From the NCBI RefSeq assembly GCF_040958095.1, contig NC_091219.1, positions 28,131,850 to 28,195,849 of the forward strand: 64,000 nucleotides of DNA, given 5' to 3'. Positions 1-11,400 of the stretch are shown in pieces (positions within the stretch are counted from its first letter, which is position 1; each line of letters begins with the position of its first letter). Position numbers and translations under genes: made by a program. The notes below the pieces were generated by a model. That model did no database searches, was not told the origin of the DNA, and was given only the letters and a program-made list of their open reading frames with translations. This stretch comes from Procambarus clarkii (lineage: Eukaryota; Arthropoda; Malacostraca; Decapoda; Cambaridae).

Positions 1-629
1 TGTGCGAAAAGATACGTGAATTCAGAGACAATTCTATAACCAAAGTTCCAGCAATGTGTAAATATTTCATTCAAAATTATCTGCTACCAGAAATTTTAGC
101 CAAATATCCCCAGTTTGCTAACTGTAGGTAGTAACTAAGTTATTGTAACCTATCCACCGCTGCCCACTGGATGTGCAGGACAAACATATCAATTGTGACA
201 GTAGCTCTCCACATATGTCAGTTGTTTAATTTAGAAACTGTACTTGTAGTCGATCTCGAACCCATTGATGATGTGATGACTTATACTGAATTTTTGTAAC
301 TAGCTCATCAAGAGTGTAACTTGCTTAGCTAAATGAATTGTGGCGTTCAGTCCCTGAGCCCATTATGTGCCTCTGTAACCCTTTCCACTACTGCCCACAA
401 GATGGGTATGGGGTGCATAATAAATGAACTAAACTAAATTATTTAAATGAATGTTGTGGTTCAGTTGCTGAGCCTATTATGGGGCTCTAACCTTCACCAC
501 CACCATGAATATGAGGGTATTCACCTAGTTGTGCTTGCGGGGGTTGAACTCTGCTCTTCTGGCTCGCCTCTCAAATGTAAATCAATCAACTGTAACTGTA
601 CAAGAATGTAACAACTCTTGTATATATCT

Positions 630-630
<1 letters not shown>

Positions 631-663
<33 letters not shown>
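631..663. repeat. Poly(A) tract of 33 bases
   Basis: A homopolymer A run directly follows the degraded LINE-like fragment at 500-610 and precedes a minus-strand SINE. It could be a retroelement tail or a simple microsatellite. Confidence 0.8.
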
Positions 664-666
<3 letters not shown>

Positions 667-689
667 ACTAACTACTATTTTTTATTTTT

Positions 690-884
690 TCTACACCACC
701 TCCCCAGGAAGCGACCAGTAGCAGCTCTCTAACTCCCAGGTACCTATTTACTGCTAAGTAACAGGGGCATCAGGGTGAAAGAAACTCTGCCCATTTTGTT
801 TCTCGCTGGCGCCGGGAATCAAACCCCGGTCCACAGGATTACATGCCCAGCGTGCTGTCCACTCAGCCACCAGTGCCCCTCTGT
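690..884 (-). repeat. tRNA-headed SINE, family A, diverged copy
   Basis: On the minus strand it reads a tRNA-like head with a B-box (ggtttgattcccggc-like), then the body with 'ggcagagtttctttcaccctg', 'cctgttacttagcagtaaat' and 'aggaagcgacc'-type sequence. The same order is seen in cleaner copies at 11.75-11.99 and 21.03-21.28 kb. The 3' half is truncated. Confidence 0.75.
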
Positions 885-1045
885 CGGTATGGGCAGTATG
901 AGGGGTATGGAGTGCACCATACCCTCTGTCCTATGGCCTCGGTATGCCATTATTTACGTCACATTTCAATAGGACATTCAGAATATATATTCATGTTATT
1001 TATAATGTTCAATAAATAGTATTTGAATAATTGTTTTTCAGGGTA

Positions 1046-4000
1046 ATGAATGTAGTAGGGATCATCGGGGCGGGCGCGTCGGGTGTGTGCGCGGCTCGCC
1101 ATATACTGGCCAGCGAGCACTGGAGACCTGTGGTGTGGGAGTCCTCCTCCCACGTGGGGGGCACCTGGAGGCTCTCTCACCATGTTGGCACCAATAGCTT
1201 GCCTGTCCATTCTAGCATGTATGAAAACCTTAGGTAAATATGAATAATTAATTTGTTTTTAAATATGTTAGTATTTATATGGAAAATACTGTTCAGTAGT
1301 ATTAGAATTTTTTTTACTATGCAAGTTCAGTAATACATTGTCTGAAATTTTCATGGAACTTCTGCTTTCACTTTCAGCACATTTTGGGGGAGCCCGTCCT
1401 CAGAGCAAATCAATTACTATGAGAAACCACACTCGTCCTCAAACAACCTGGATAGTTATCTAGATATTTGTGATGGTCTGAAAGCATATTACAGTTTCAG
1501 AAATTGTCTACACATAAACTGGCAATTGAACATTTGTCATAAACAGATTACTCCCAAGTTACAACTTTATTATAATATAAATAGTTGGTTTAAAATATAA
1601 AAAGTGTATGGTGAAAAATGTTTTCTTTGAAGAACTTGGTTTTCTGTAAGCAGAATTTGTGGGCACGCAAATAGTTTTCGAATTTCATATTTCACATCAT
1701 CGTTAATAATACACTGTACTGTATTAATGTACCCAAACGTAATGAAACCTAAACTAAACTATTCAAACCTTAATCTAAAGTAACCGTAACCTAACCATAG
1801 ATAGAGAATAGATAATAGCATTAATTATGTGGTCATTCCCAATCTATTCCCCCTTGAGCAGATCTCCTTGAAGACAGATTGTTTGGCGACTATAGGATGT
1901 AGAAACTTTTTAATCAGTTAGTAAATATAACACATGTAAGGGATATTTACCTGAATTTAACCGAGGGCCACTATCTCTCTAGCGACAGGAAGCCGGCTAT
2001 TTGTCAATGGTCCCCTCGTTATTCCTGAGGATTTTTTTTTCAGACGAATTTTAAACAAGTTTTGGCATGTACAGCTTCGGCGGGTAAGCGGTTCCATGGG
2101 TTTATAATCCTGTGGGTGAAAAAGCATCTCCTGTTTTCAGTCTAACATTGTGGCTTGTTGAGCCTAAAACCTCTGCCCCTTGTATGCATTTAAAATCTAT
2201 AATAAAATATAAATATTACAATCTGCCATTCAATCCCAATATGTAATTAATGGGTTAATCTATGTACTGTACACTGTTTATAGGACTGACTTGCCAAAAA
2301 TGATGATGGCATTCCCAGATTTTCCATTTCCTGAGGATAGTAAATCATTTATGCACCACACAACAGTCCTCAAGTACCTGGAGGATTATACTCAGCACTA
2401 TGGCATCCATCGGTGTATCAAGGTTAGTGTCAAGTCTATTCAACGTACCTGCTGATGTGATATTGGGCTTACCATTCTCGTTGCCTCATGACCTAGTGCC
2501 CATAATTGTCTGGTATTCCTCCCTCTTCAGTCCCCTATTAAGGTGATGTCAATACTAGTGTCCAGCACTGCTGCTGTTATTCTGAATAGCAACCACAAGT
2601 GGTTTCAGGATTATTTGAGTGCTAGGCCAGGATCCTTATACCATTTATTCAGACCCTGGATATGCTTCCCTGGCAGCATATTACCTGATGATACTACCTT
2701 TAACTATTCAGACCCCAACCCCCACACATACTAAATATTGTACATAACAATTAAAAGAGGTGTTACAAAGAGTAGTATTATATGTCTGTTCACAGTTGGA
2801 GGCCAGATGCTTTGTGCTAGCTTTACCTAAATTTTTTGGGACATGGTCTGAGGTATGGGGTGGACAATACAACCCCCTCGAAAAAACAAACGATATTTAC
2901 ATCCCACAATGAAGGATGTCACCTTCGATCTACTTATATTGGTGTGACCACCACAAAGCTTTCAAGAAGTCTGACTTGCCATCTACAAGCTGGTGCCTCC
3001 AGAAATCCCATGCAAAGTGAACATAACGCGACACTTACTAGGAACATGCTAGCAAAAAATTCCATTCCACAAAAATATGGAATCTAACACTGACCAAAGA
3101 AGATTGCAAATCTTGGAAGCTATACTTATAAGAGAAAAAGACCTGCCTTAAATATACAGAATAACAACTTTTGCTTCCTTGCCAACACTCAGACCCAAAT
3201 CTCACCATACTTCACCAGCTAATGACGTCTCAACTGAGGTCTCTCTGCCTACCGTGATTACCAGAGTTTTACCCAATGCTATATTTTAATGCTATATATT
3301 ACAATGCTCTATATTTGATTGCCCGGATCACCTCACCCAATACTCCTTCGACTCTTGCACACATGTGTATTTAACCAAAAATTATACCACATGTATTTGT
3401 TCTTTACCTTAAGATGCTCTAGAGAAAAATGAAATGTTGTAGACAATAAATCCTTCAATAATTATTAGATTTTTTTACCATGAATTTTGGTAACGGCACC
3501 CGTCAGTGCCGTTACTCTTGGATATTGTGCTTACTGAACAATGGGCACTATCATTAATTCAACATTGAATTAATGTTTTAATGTAATGTAAGAATGTACA
3601 TTACATGTAAGAATGTATATTACATGTAAGAATCCACATTAATGTAAGAATATCATTAATTCAACATTGAATTAATGTTACTCTTGGATATTATGCCCAC
3701 TGAAATCTTGAAATGTTTAACAGTTTTGTAAATCTGTTTATGTTTGATAGTTTGGTCACCACGTTGAGAAGGTGTCGCCCATAATGAAGACGGAGGGTCC
3801 CCCAGCCTGGGCGGTCACAGTCAGGGACCTGACCTCTGGTTTAACATCCTCCACAACCTGTGATGCCCTACTTGTGTGTACTGGGTAAGGCTGCCAACCT
3901 GTGAAGCCCTGCTTGTGTGTACTGGGTAAGGCTGCCAACCTGTGAAGCCCTGCTTGTGTGTACTGGGTAAGGCTGCCAACCTGTGAAGCCCTGCTTGTGT

Positions 4001-7000
4001 GTACTGGGTAAGGGTGCCTGCCTGCAATGCCCTGAATGTGTGTACTGGGTAAGGCTGTCTGCCTGCAATGCCCAGCATGTGTGTGCTGGGTAAGGCTGCC
4101 TACCTCCGATGCCCTGCTTAAAATTTTGTCCTACAAAAATTTGTAGTCATCCTGTCCTATATTGTGGCTTGTTGAACTTGAAACCATTGCTCCTTGTTTG
4201 TGTTACATCTGACCTTTTGAAGAAGTTGCCTGCATCAATGTTGTCATCTTGCCTATATATTGAGATTGCTAGGGCTGACAGTCCCAAAGTGGGCATGAGC
4301 ATGTGAAAGCAGAAACATCATTTGCCTCTTTCAAGACCCAGCTCTATACGCACACATCCTCCTGGGGTAAGATGATAAGATTTAAGTAGTCACTGGCTTT
4401 CATGCTTCACCAGTTTCGTACATAGACTTGAAACGTCAAAACAAACATTAGCCTGACCTCAGATGATGATTGGCAACCATGAATGGAGCCATGAATGGAG
4501 CCACATCTGGAACTTAAATTTACTCAATCAGCTGATAATTATGTGTGACTACATTACCACTTCCATTACGGTCACACAAAATATCTTGGCAAACCAAAAT
4601 TTGGAAATTTTTTAGCAAATATTTTAAGATGCTCCTTCCCAAATCTTTACAGTACAGTACTTAATCATGGCTGAATGGTCCAGGAGGAGAGAGACTTACG
4701 ATGTTTATTAATTTCTTAAGAGATATGTAGACCAACATAAGATGTAAATTTTGTGTACTATTTTTCCAGACATTTTACAGTGCCATATACACCACATATA
4801 GAAGGCATAGAAAATTACAAGGGACTACAGGTGCACAGCCATGATTACCGAAAGCCTTCACCTTATGCAGGGTCCACAGTAGTGGTTCTTGGAGCTGGTG
4901 CATCAGGTCTTGATATCTCGCTAGAACTATCATCAGTGGCAGACAAGGTAAAGTACCTTGTACCTTCAATTTGTACCTTCAATGTACCTTCAATTTGTAT
5001 GAGTAGATTTTTCATATGTCTTGTATTTTAAACTTAAGTTTTGTTCTTGTTTTAACAGCATTAGCATGTTGTTGATTTAGGGGCCATGACAGCAGTGGTG
5101 CGGTATGTGCAGATATGAATACATAAGGTATAAGGAAACATGCCCAAATTTCTCACTCTGCCCAGGAATCAAACTCGGGTGTGATCTGCTGTGAAATAAC
5201 TACACTACTCACTGTATTTACTTTTACCTTTCTATCTTCATGTTTTGTCTGTTTTCGTACTTGTATAAAACAGTTAATGACGACATTGCTCATTAATAAT
5301 TCTATACATTCATGTTTTAATGCAAGTAGCAATGCTTTATATTAAAGCAAGTAGGCAGTAATTATCAAAAGAACAAACCGTATGTTATAGCAAATACACA
5401 CGTGAATGAGATTTATTAGCAAATGCTTCAAGTTTCCCTTTCATATTCTTAACACATTGAAATAATTTTACTTTTAGGGGCAAGTGTGCATTAAGTCACA
5501 TTCTGAACCCTGAGATTATACACACATCAGTTTTACTCGTACAAATTTAACACAAATTACCATCTCCTAAAAGGTAATAACTAATGAGATCATCTCTCCA
5601 AACCTGCTTGGCATTTTCACTTCCAAAAGTTATACTCTATTACACGTCTTCTTTCCCAGGTACTTCTGTCTCACAACCTTCCTGTGTCAATCCCTTCTGA
5701 ACTGCCTCCCAATATCTATCAAGTACCTGGAGCAGTGAAGGCAACACAGGAAGGATTTGTGTTTTCTGATGGCTCTAGGGCTCAAGCTGATGCCATTGTG
5801 TTTTGCACAGGTATCTATATTGGTTGCTCTACACTATTTATTCTTATATTATTTCTTAATGATAGGTATCTTCTGCATCCACGCATTAAGTTCTTTTAAA
5901 TGAAGCTTCTAAGTCACTTCATGAGACTAACTTCATATATTTTTTTACAGCTTATTAATTATTACTATTAAAGTTTATAATTTTTTCACTCACTTAGTTA
6001 AGGACTGCTTGATAAATTCCAGTGTCATACTGTATAAAGTAACTATTGATTTTGATGAGGCATTAAATCTCTTTCCAGGTTATAAATACAGTTTTCCCTT
6101 TTTGACGGAGGAATGTGGAATCCAGGTAGACGACAACTGTGTGAAGCCACTGTACAAACACCTAATCAACTCCATCTACCCATCAATGGCTTTCATTGGA
6201 ATTCCATCCAGGGTTATTGTCTTTCAGATAATTAACTATCAGGTTAGATTTTTTAATTTGTTAACATGAAACATTTACAAATTTAATATGATCCTGAAAA
6301 TTCATTATTCAGGGATTCAAAATTCATAATTTTGGAACCCCTAGCAAAAATAAGGAATACTTAAAAATACTGAAAATAAAAATTTAGGTGGTTCATGCTA
6401 TGTAGGGTCACATTTTATTTGGCTCAATGGCCAGTACCATGCCTGAGCAAAAGCAGTACTGTACCTGAGCATGAACAGTACCATGCCTGAGCATAACCAC
6501 TGCTGGAGTGTATACCAAACTCAGTTAAAATTTGTCTTTGGACAATTGTGTATACCCTGTACTTATTTTACCTATGTTGATTTATCCTGACACCTGCTTT
6601 CTAACCATCTTTTATTTCCCCTCCCCCCTCCCCCCTCCCATAGGTTCAGTACTTCCTGGCTACACTGACTGGTAGTGTTAAACTCCCTACACCAGATGAA
6701 ATGACTGCAATCAACGACAAAATTCATGAAGAGTGGAAAAAGCAAGACTTGAAAACCAAACACTTTCATATGCTGCCTACTGATCAGTGGCAATATATGG
6801 AAGACTTAGCAACAGAAGCAGGGTTGAATCAACCTCCACCTTTCTTAAAAAAGATGTGGAATATAGTAATGACGAGACTCTTCCTATCTTTTCCCATATT
6901 CAGAAGTTATGAGTACAGCCTCAAGAGTGATGGAAGTATTGTGGAAGCTAAAGATGGTAAAGTGATCAGTACCTCATGGGATCTTGGCAGACTCGTTGTC

Positions 7001-7102
7001 CAACAGTTGGCTCGTTTTGTTTGGAGAGATTTCTCGAAAATAATGTGCTTAACAGGATCTATTTTGGTGAATAAGATGAACAATATTTTGCATATCTCAT
7101 GA
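1046..7102 (+). CDS. Flavin-containing monooxygenase (FMO), 7 exons, complete
   Basis: The exons are 1046-1233, 2284-2422, 3751-3884, 4770-4947, 5660-5810, 6079-6242 and 6644-7102. All junctions are GT-AG and in phase, giving 470 codons and a stop. FMOs use NADPH, FAD and O2 to oxygenate soft nucleophiles (N or S) in xenobiotics. Visible motifs are the FAD-binding GAGASG at residues 8-13, NLRTDLPK at about 60, the FMO fingerprint YKGLQVHSHDYR at 170-181, the NADPH-binding VVVLGAGASG at 191-200, and CTGYKYSFPFL near 262-272. Length and motif order fit invertebrate FMO/senecionine N-oxygenase-type enzymes. The ATG is 4 bases after a 3' splice site (tttttcag, ending 1041), so a 5' untranslated exon probably lies upstream. 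Exon 3 ends inside a minisatellite that copies its donor site. SCNM1 is convergent. The family call is strong; subtype and substrate are unknown. Confidence 0.95.
1945..2190 (-). mobile_element. CR1-like LINE 3' fragment, family Y
   Basis: The minus strand encodes a LINE reverse transcriptase C-terminal tail, with FFTHRIINPWNRLPAEAV followed by HAKTCLKF. The adjoining untranslated part (cctgagggccacta-type, 'gacaggaagccgg') recurs at 39.42 and 40.50 kb. The fragment lies in FMO intron 1 and is strongly 5'-truncated. Confidence 0.7.
2835..3180 (+). mobile_element. Penelope-like retroelement, GIY-YIG endonuclease remnant
   Basis: The plus strand encodes a stretch with STYIGVTTTKLSRSLTCHLQ, then NATLTRNMLA. 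This resembles the C-terminal GIY-YIG nuclease of Penelope-like elements, which often reads YIG(M/H)T followed by L-R-L--H. Only the 3' part is present, in FMO intron 2, and it is old and broken. The call rests on remembered motif similarity. Confidence 0.6.
3857..4106 (+). repeat. 41-bp minisatellite carrying the FMO exon 3 5' splice site
   Basis: About six copies of a 41-bp unit begin inside FMO exon 3 and run into intron 3. Each copy holds the exon end and the donor, tgtgtactgg|gtaagg (the last copy reads gtgctgg). Donor GTs fall at 3885, 3926, 3967, 4008, 4049 and 4090, exactly 41 bases apart. Only the first joins exon 4 in frame, restoring a Gly codon (GG+A). Past it the exon frame reads TAA at once. 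Confidence 0.93.
4136..4240 (-). mobile_element. CR1-like LINE 3' fragment, family Y, short
   Basis: The sequence around 'attgtggcttgttgaac' matches the inner part of the family Y fragment at 1945-2190 in the same orientation. It lies in FMO intron 3, directly after the minisatellite. Confidence 0.45.
4954..4999 (+). repeat. Short tandem repeat directly after the FMO exon 4 donor
   Basis: Three to four imperfect copies of taccttcaatttg begin 6 bases after the 5' splice site at 4948, which reads gtaaag. Confidence 0.85.
5080..5215 (-). repeat. tRNA-derived SINE remnant, family D
   Basis: On the minus strand it shows a tRNA-like B-box (cgagtttgattcctgg) followed by 'gggcatgtttccttatacc'. It lies in FMO intron 4. 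Confidence 0.5.
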
Positions 7103-7186
7103 ATGTCCTGCTATATTTAAATGCATACAGATATGCATCAAATGGTAGGACAAGGAAAGTTAGCATATTGAAGTACTGTATTTAAA

Positions 7187-7192
7187 AATAAA
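7187..7192 (+). promoter_or_regulatory. Polyadenylation signal of the FMO gene
   Basis: AATAAA lies 85 bases after the FMO stop codon. A second AATAAA follows at about 7258. Either could direct 3' end formation. Confidence 0.5.
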
Positions 7193-7367
7193 TCTAAAAA
7201 CTTGTCAACATATTCTTAACAGTATTAGGGTAACTAATACCTACTTCATCAAACATGAATAAAATACCATTAGATACAAAGAAATTTGCTTTCAGACTAC
7301 CCAGTGGAATAGCTATACTGTAATGAACCTCCTAGATGCACGCAGGTTCAACATATTTCAACTCTGC

Positions 7368-7745
7368 CAAGGAGAATTTTATGATGTTTCTTCGACAGCT
7401 TTGTTTTCTTAGTTTGAGTCTATGACCTTTTGTTCTTGAAGTTGCATGTTTAAAAAACTCTTGGCTATATTGTCAATTTCTGTTACTACTTTGTATATAG
7501 TATATTTTGCCTGTCCATATTGCTTTGAATTTTTGCCTTAAGATTCCTACCAGCCATGCCTCTCAAATCTCTTTTTGCATTCAGATACAGTATCACAATT
7601 TCAACATTGCACAGCAAATATCTGGTACGGTAATTATTACCATTACTTCTTTGTCTTTAAAAGCTTATCTAAATTGTCTTGTAGTAGTTTTGTGTTTTCG
7701 TCCAAATTCAGTTTACACTATTTTAGCATTGTCTGCAAATTTGGA
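7368..7745 (-). mobile_element. Degenerate CR1-like LINE fragment
   Basis: Parts align with the minus-strand LINE at 17.53-20.19 kb. One is 'ctatgaccttttgttcttga' at about 7420, which corresponds to 17755. Another is the 'ttagcattgtctgcaaa' stretch near 7725, which corresponds to the region around the FADD motif. It lies between the convergent FMO and SCNM1 genes and is heavily diverged. Confidence 0.6.
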
Positions 7746-8473
7746 AAAGCAACAGAGGTCACATGACATGACTCTGGGACACAGCTTACAATGGTTTCAA
7801 TTGGCTTTCTTTTCTCAGTTGATGATGCATCTCTCTCTCAGTATATATAACTGGTTGCACAATCTTGAAGACAGCCTCACTCTTGACTAGAAGGACCTCA
7901 ATAAGCCTAGCAGGCTTCCTGCCTCCAATAATGGTAAACTGCAACAAATTCAGCACATGATATTGATAAAATATTCAATATACACTGTAAAGTACAGTGC
8001 TGAACTTCTCTCGGTACCTGTTATTTCCAACTGAATGGGGAGGCCATGAAACACTAAATCAATATACTGTAGTTCCTTCTCATTCTACTTTTAAGTATAA
8101 TGGATGTGATTCATGTCTAAACAAAGGAAAGGATGCAAAGTGGTGCAGTATCTTGTGAATCTGGCATCCAAAGTAATTGCAGGGTTTCAACCTGTGCACT
8201 GTGATATCTTACCCATTAATTGTTGGAAAAACAATCTTCTGTATGGTTTGTTAAAATCTTGTTAATGAAGCCAAAGAGATAAATGGTGAGTCAAAGGATA
8301 ATGGATGTCAAAAATCATCTGTTATGCTTTCAGAACTAACTCTATGAATAACAAGACATTAAGTGAAGGTAAAAAGAATAAAAGAACATATGATTGTGCC
8401 TTTTAAGAAAAACAAATACTGTATATATAAAAACAGTTAAAATAATGTTCACAGGAACAAGAAATTAAGAAAA
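7746..8473. other. Intergenic stretch between FMO and SCNM1
   Basis: No gene is seen. A short dispersed repeat at 7885-7935 (aaggacctcaataagcctag) recurs at 39.71-39.77 kb. The rest would include the SCNM1 3' UTR, whose polyadenylation site I could not place. Confidence 0.4.
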
Positions 8474-11400
8474 CTATTGAAGTTGGTTTTCAAACTCTTG
8501 TGGAGGCTCTTCATCACTGTCAAACTCAGCTTCATTATCCCTTGTCCAGTTTCCCAACAAATTTCTCTTCCATCCTGAGGCTCGCAGATTCTGGTAATAT
8601 TTCTCTCTCTTTAGGTTCAATTCTGAATCGACTATAGTTGATGCTTTTCCTCCAGTGCTCTGTGATGTGTCTTCAGGTGGGTTTTTGTCCATTATTGCAG
8701 GCGCTGTGCTTGTAGACTGTGGCATTTGAGACAAACATCTCTCCTTCATAACAGTATCAACAAAGTCATTCTTTTGCCAAGTCCTGTTAACATATTTTGT
8801 AACCTCATCCGCTACATTGTTAATGTGCCTTTGAGAAATAAATCCTATGCTACAGCCATCTGAAATACATACAAAAATTAAAGTACAGTACTGTATTATG
8901 AATATATCAGCATCTAAATATATCTGACTGTAAAACTTCCTGACTGACTGTTCATAATCTCAAAATCTATACTCCTTTATGCCATTTTGGTTGCCTACCC
9001 ATCACTCAAGCACTATATTTGACTTTTGTACATCTTCCCCTACCAGTGTAACAGTCATCCTCTGAAAGTGTCCACTTTGAGAGGATGACTAGCTCTACCG
9101 ACCAAGGTCTCATGAAGCAAGACCATCAACGGCAGATTGACGGTCTCACTTCATGCAGACTGGCGTTCAATCCACGACCATCTACGTGGTTAGGCACCAT
9201 TCCTTTCCCTTGTTCCATCCCAAACACCTATCCTGATCACTTAGAATTGCTATATAGTCGTAATGGCTCGGCGCTTTCTCCCGATAATTTCCTTCCCTCC
9301 TTCAATGTGTCCAAACTATCATTAAGCATTTCCGCATTTCCGCTTAATTGATTAACAGTATTAAGGGTTATGATTACAGGGTATTTTTTGCTCAATAAAT
9401 TGTCACCCCATTGTTTTATGGTAGAATGAGGTTGCTCAACCCCCAGTGCTGTGTGTGTTCAATTCTGTCATCATTTACAGGATGCCCTGTATAAAGGCCT
9501 GAACCATTTGCTGAACAGTGATGATCTTGGGTAAAACAACAGCAATTGGTAGACACAATCTATTGCAGTATTTATCGATGGCAAGACTGATTTGTGACAA
9601 AGCCAATGCAACCTGATAACCCACTGTCTGAGACAAGAGATCAGCCAGTACAGGATCCCAGCACTGACAAATGGCACACATTCGAGGCCGAATGGACTCT
9701 TGAATCCAACAAGCCAAGTGATAGAGGCAGAAGAATGGCTACTGGGGTCCAATACACCTTAAACTCATGAAAGCTGTACAACGGTATCAGGCATGGAAGC
9801 AAGCAAGTCAGTCATAACTGCCTGCTCAAAAATATAGACCTGACAATACTCCTCATTCTTATGAGAGGAATACCGGCTGCCTAGACTGTCCATAGCAAGC
9901 ATAAACTAGGTGCAGTGAAAGCACCTCAACTGAATAAACAACCACTTCTGAGATTCTGTTTAAAATCTTATGCAATATTTCAAAATTTCCCCAACTGTGT
10001 TGCACAGTTTACGGATAATTAGCAAGATCATCCCCAGACGTAGCGCACATTAGTGGGTTAAACATTAGTGGTCATGGACAGTGAGTAAATAAGACTCGTC
10101 TCCAAGTCAAATCCTCTAAAGCAAATCTCTCTCAAGGTATTGGCTAGAAAGTGGCCTAGCTCAAAGGTGTACAAGACAGCATCTGAGAAAATCTTGAAAC
10201 CCAGTTGACTTGGAAAAACAATAACCAGACATTCTGACATTTAGAGGCAGAATAGCAACCAGAGTTTTTTAGCATAATTTTAACTTGAGTGACTTGTGTT
10301 TTCCAGTTAGTACTTAGGAGGTGATGTAAGAGTAGAAACAAAACATGTTATAGTGAGAGGCATTTTTTGCTGGAGGATTAAGCATTATCTTCCCTGTCTT
10401 CCCTCTCTAATTAAGGTAGCAAGACATTTGTAAAGATAATTTTCATCATGAAACACAAGTCAACAAGAGCCTGATGGGAACGTGGTGTCCAGAGCGAGCA
10501 AATCCATGTCTCTGGGAGTAAATGAGGGGGCCCTTGCTCACAAAAGGTTAACTGTTTTACCTACAACAATATTTAACTTACCAGATTTATTTAAATAAAT
10601 TTTTGCCTTGCGACTGTAAGGAGAGAGCTTCGAGCGTTTTTTATCTTGGTTGTTTGTAGAGGACGTCCTTATCATTCCACTGGAAAGAATATAGTAATGG
10701 CACGTATAAATACTGTATACCATATAATGCACAGGCATAAAACAGCTTGTCTTTGAATTAATTAAAAATTTTAATGTTTCAATTTGACCAACTATAAATT
10801 TGTCCAAAGACTTGCTTGGCATGTTCATTGCATATTTTGTGTTATTCAATATATATTTATTTGTTATATATATATGTGTACGTACATAAATTTGATATTT
10901 TTCCATTGGGATATCTAATTAGTGTAATATGCCAAATGTCTTCATACACATTACACCAATAATGACATTGGATAAATGTTAAAACGAACATATAAAAAAA
11001 CCAGTGTTGAATGATATGAAATGCCAATTTCTTGGGCGAGCCTCAGTGGCTCCCTGAATATATCTCACTGAAATGGCCCCAACTACTAAATCTCATCAGC
11101 TATGGAGACAAGTTCAGCTGCCGTCTAACAACCAAAGCCAGAACCTGGCCCCTCTCAGAGGAGCAGAGAGTAGGTGACACTTTGCCACCTCACTGGAAAA
11201 GGCACCCAGAAAGTCAATGAATCAACATAGATCACTGCTGGGTTCAAAGAAACCAAAACCTTGCAATTTGCTGAACGAACTTCCTCAACAATGCAAAAAT
11301 GCAATAGAAAATTTATTGAAACAAGCATGCACTAATTTGCCCCATCCCTCCCACTCTCTTGAGGAAAGTTGGGTGAGGGGCTGGGGTTCATGCTGCCTAC

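Larger units (their letters stand above)
1..1041. repeat. 5' flank of FMO: dispersed repeat debris
   Basis: No gene is seen apart from a probable untranslated exon that cannot be placed. At 305-520 a decapod-type dispersed repeat occurs twice in degenerate form, recognisable by 'cagtccctgagcccattatg' and the 'gggtatggggtgcataat' core. Related fragments occur at 150-180 and 870-930. At 500-610 lies a degraded piece of the LINE 3' end family that is clearer at 35.4 kb. Confidence 0.45.

Noticed and set aside
3756-4078. Several overlapping minus-strand ORFs with repeated TQYTQAGLHRLAALPSTHKQ
   Set aside because: They are the antisense of FMO exon 3 and its 41-bp minisatellite.
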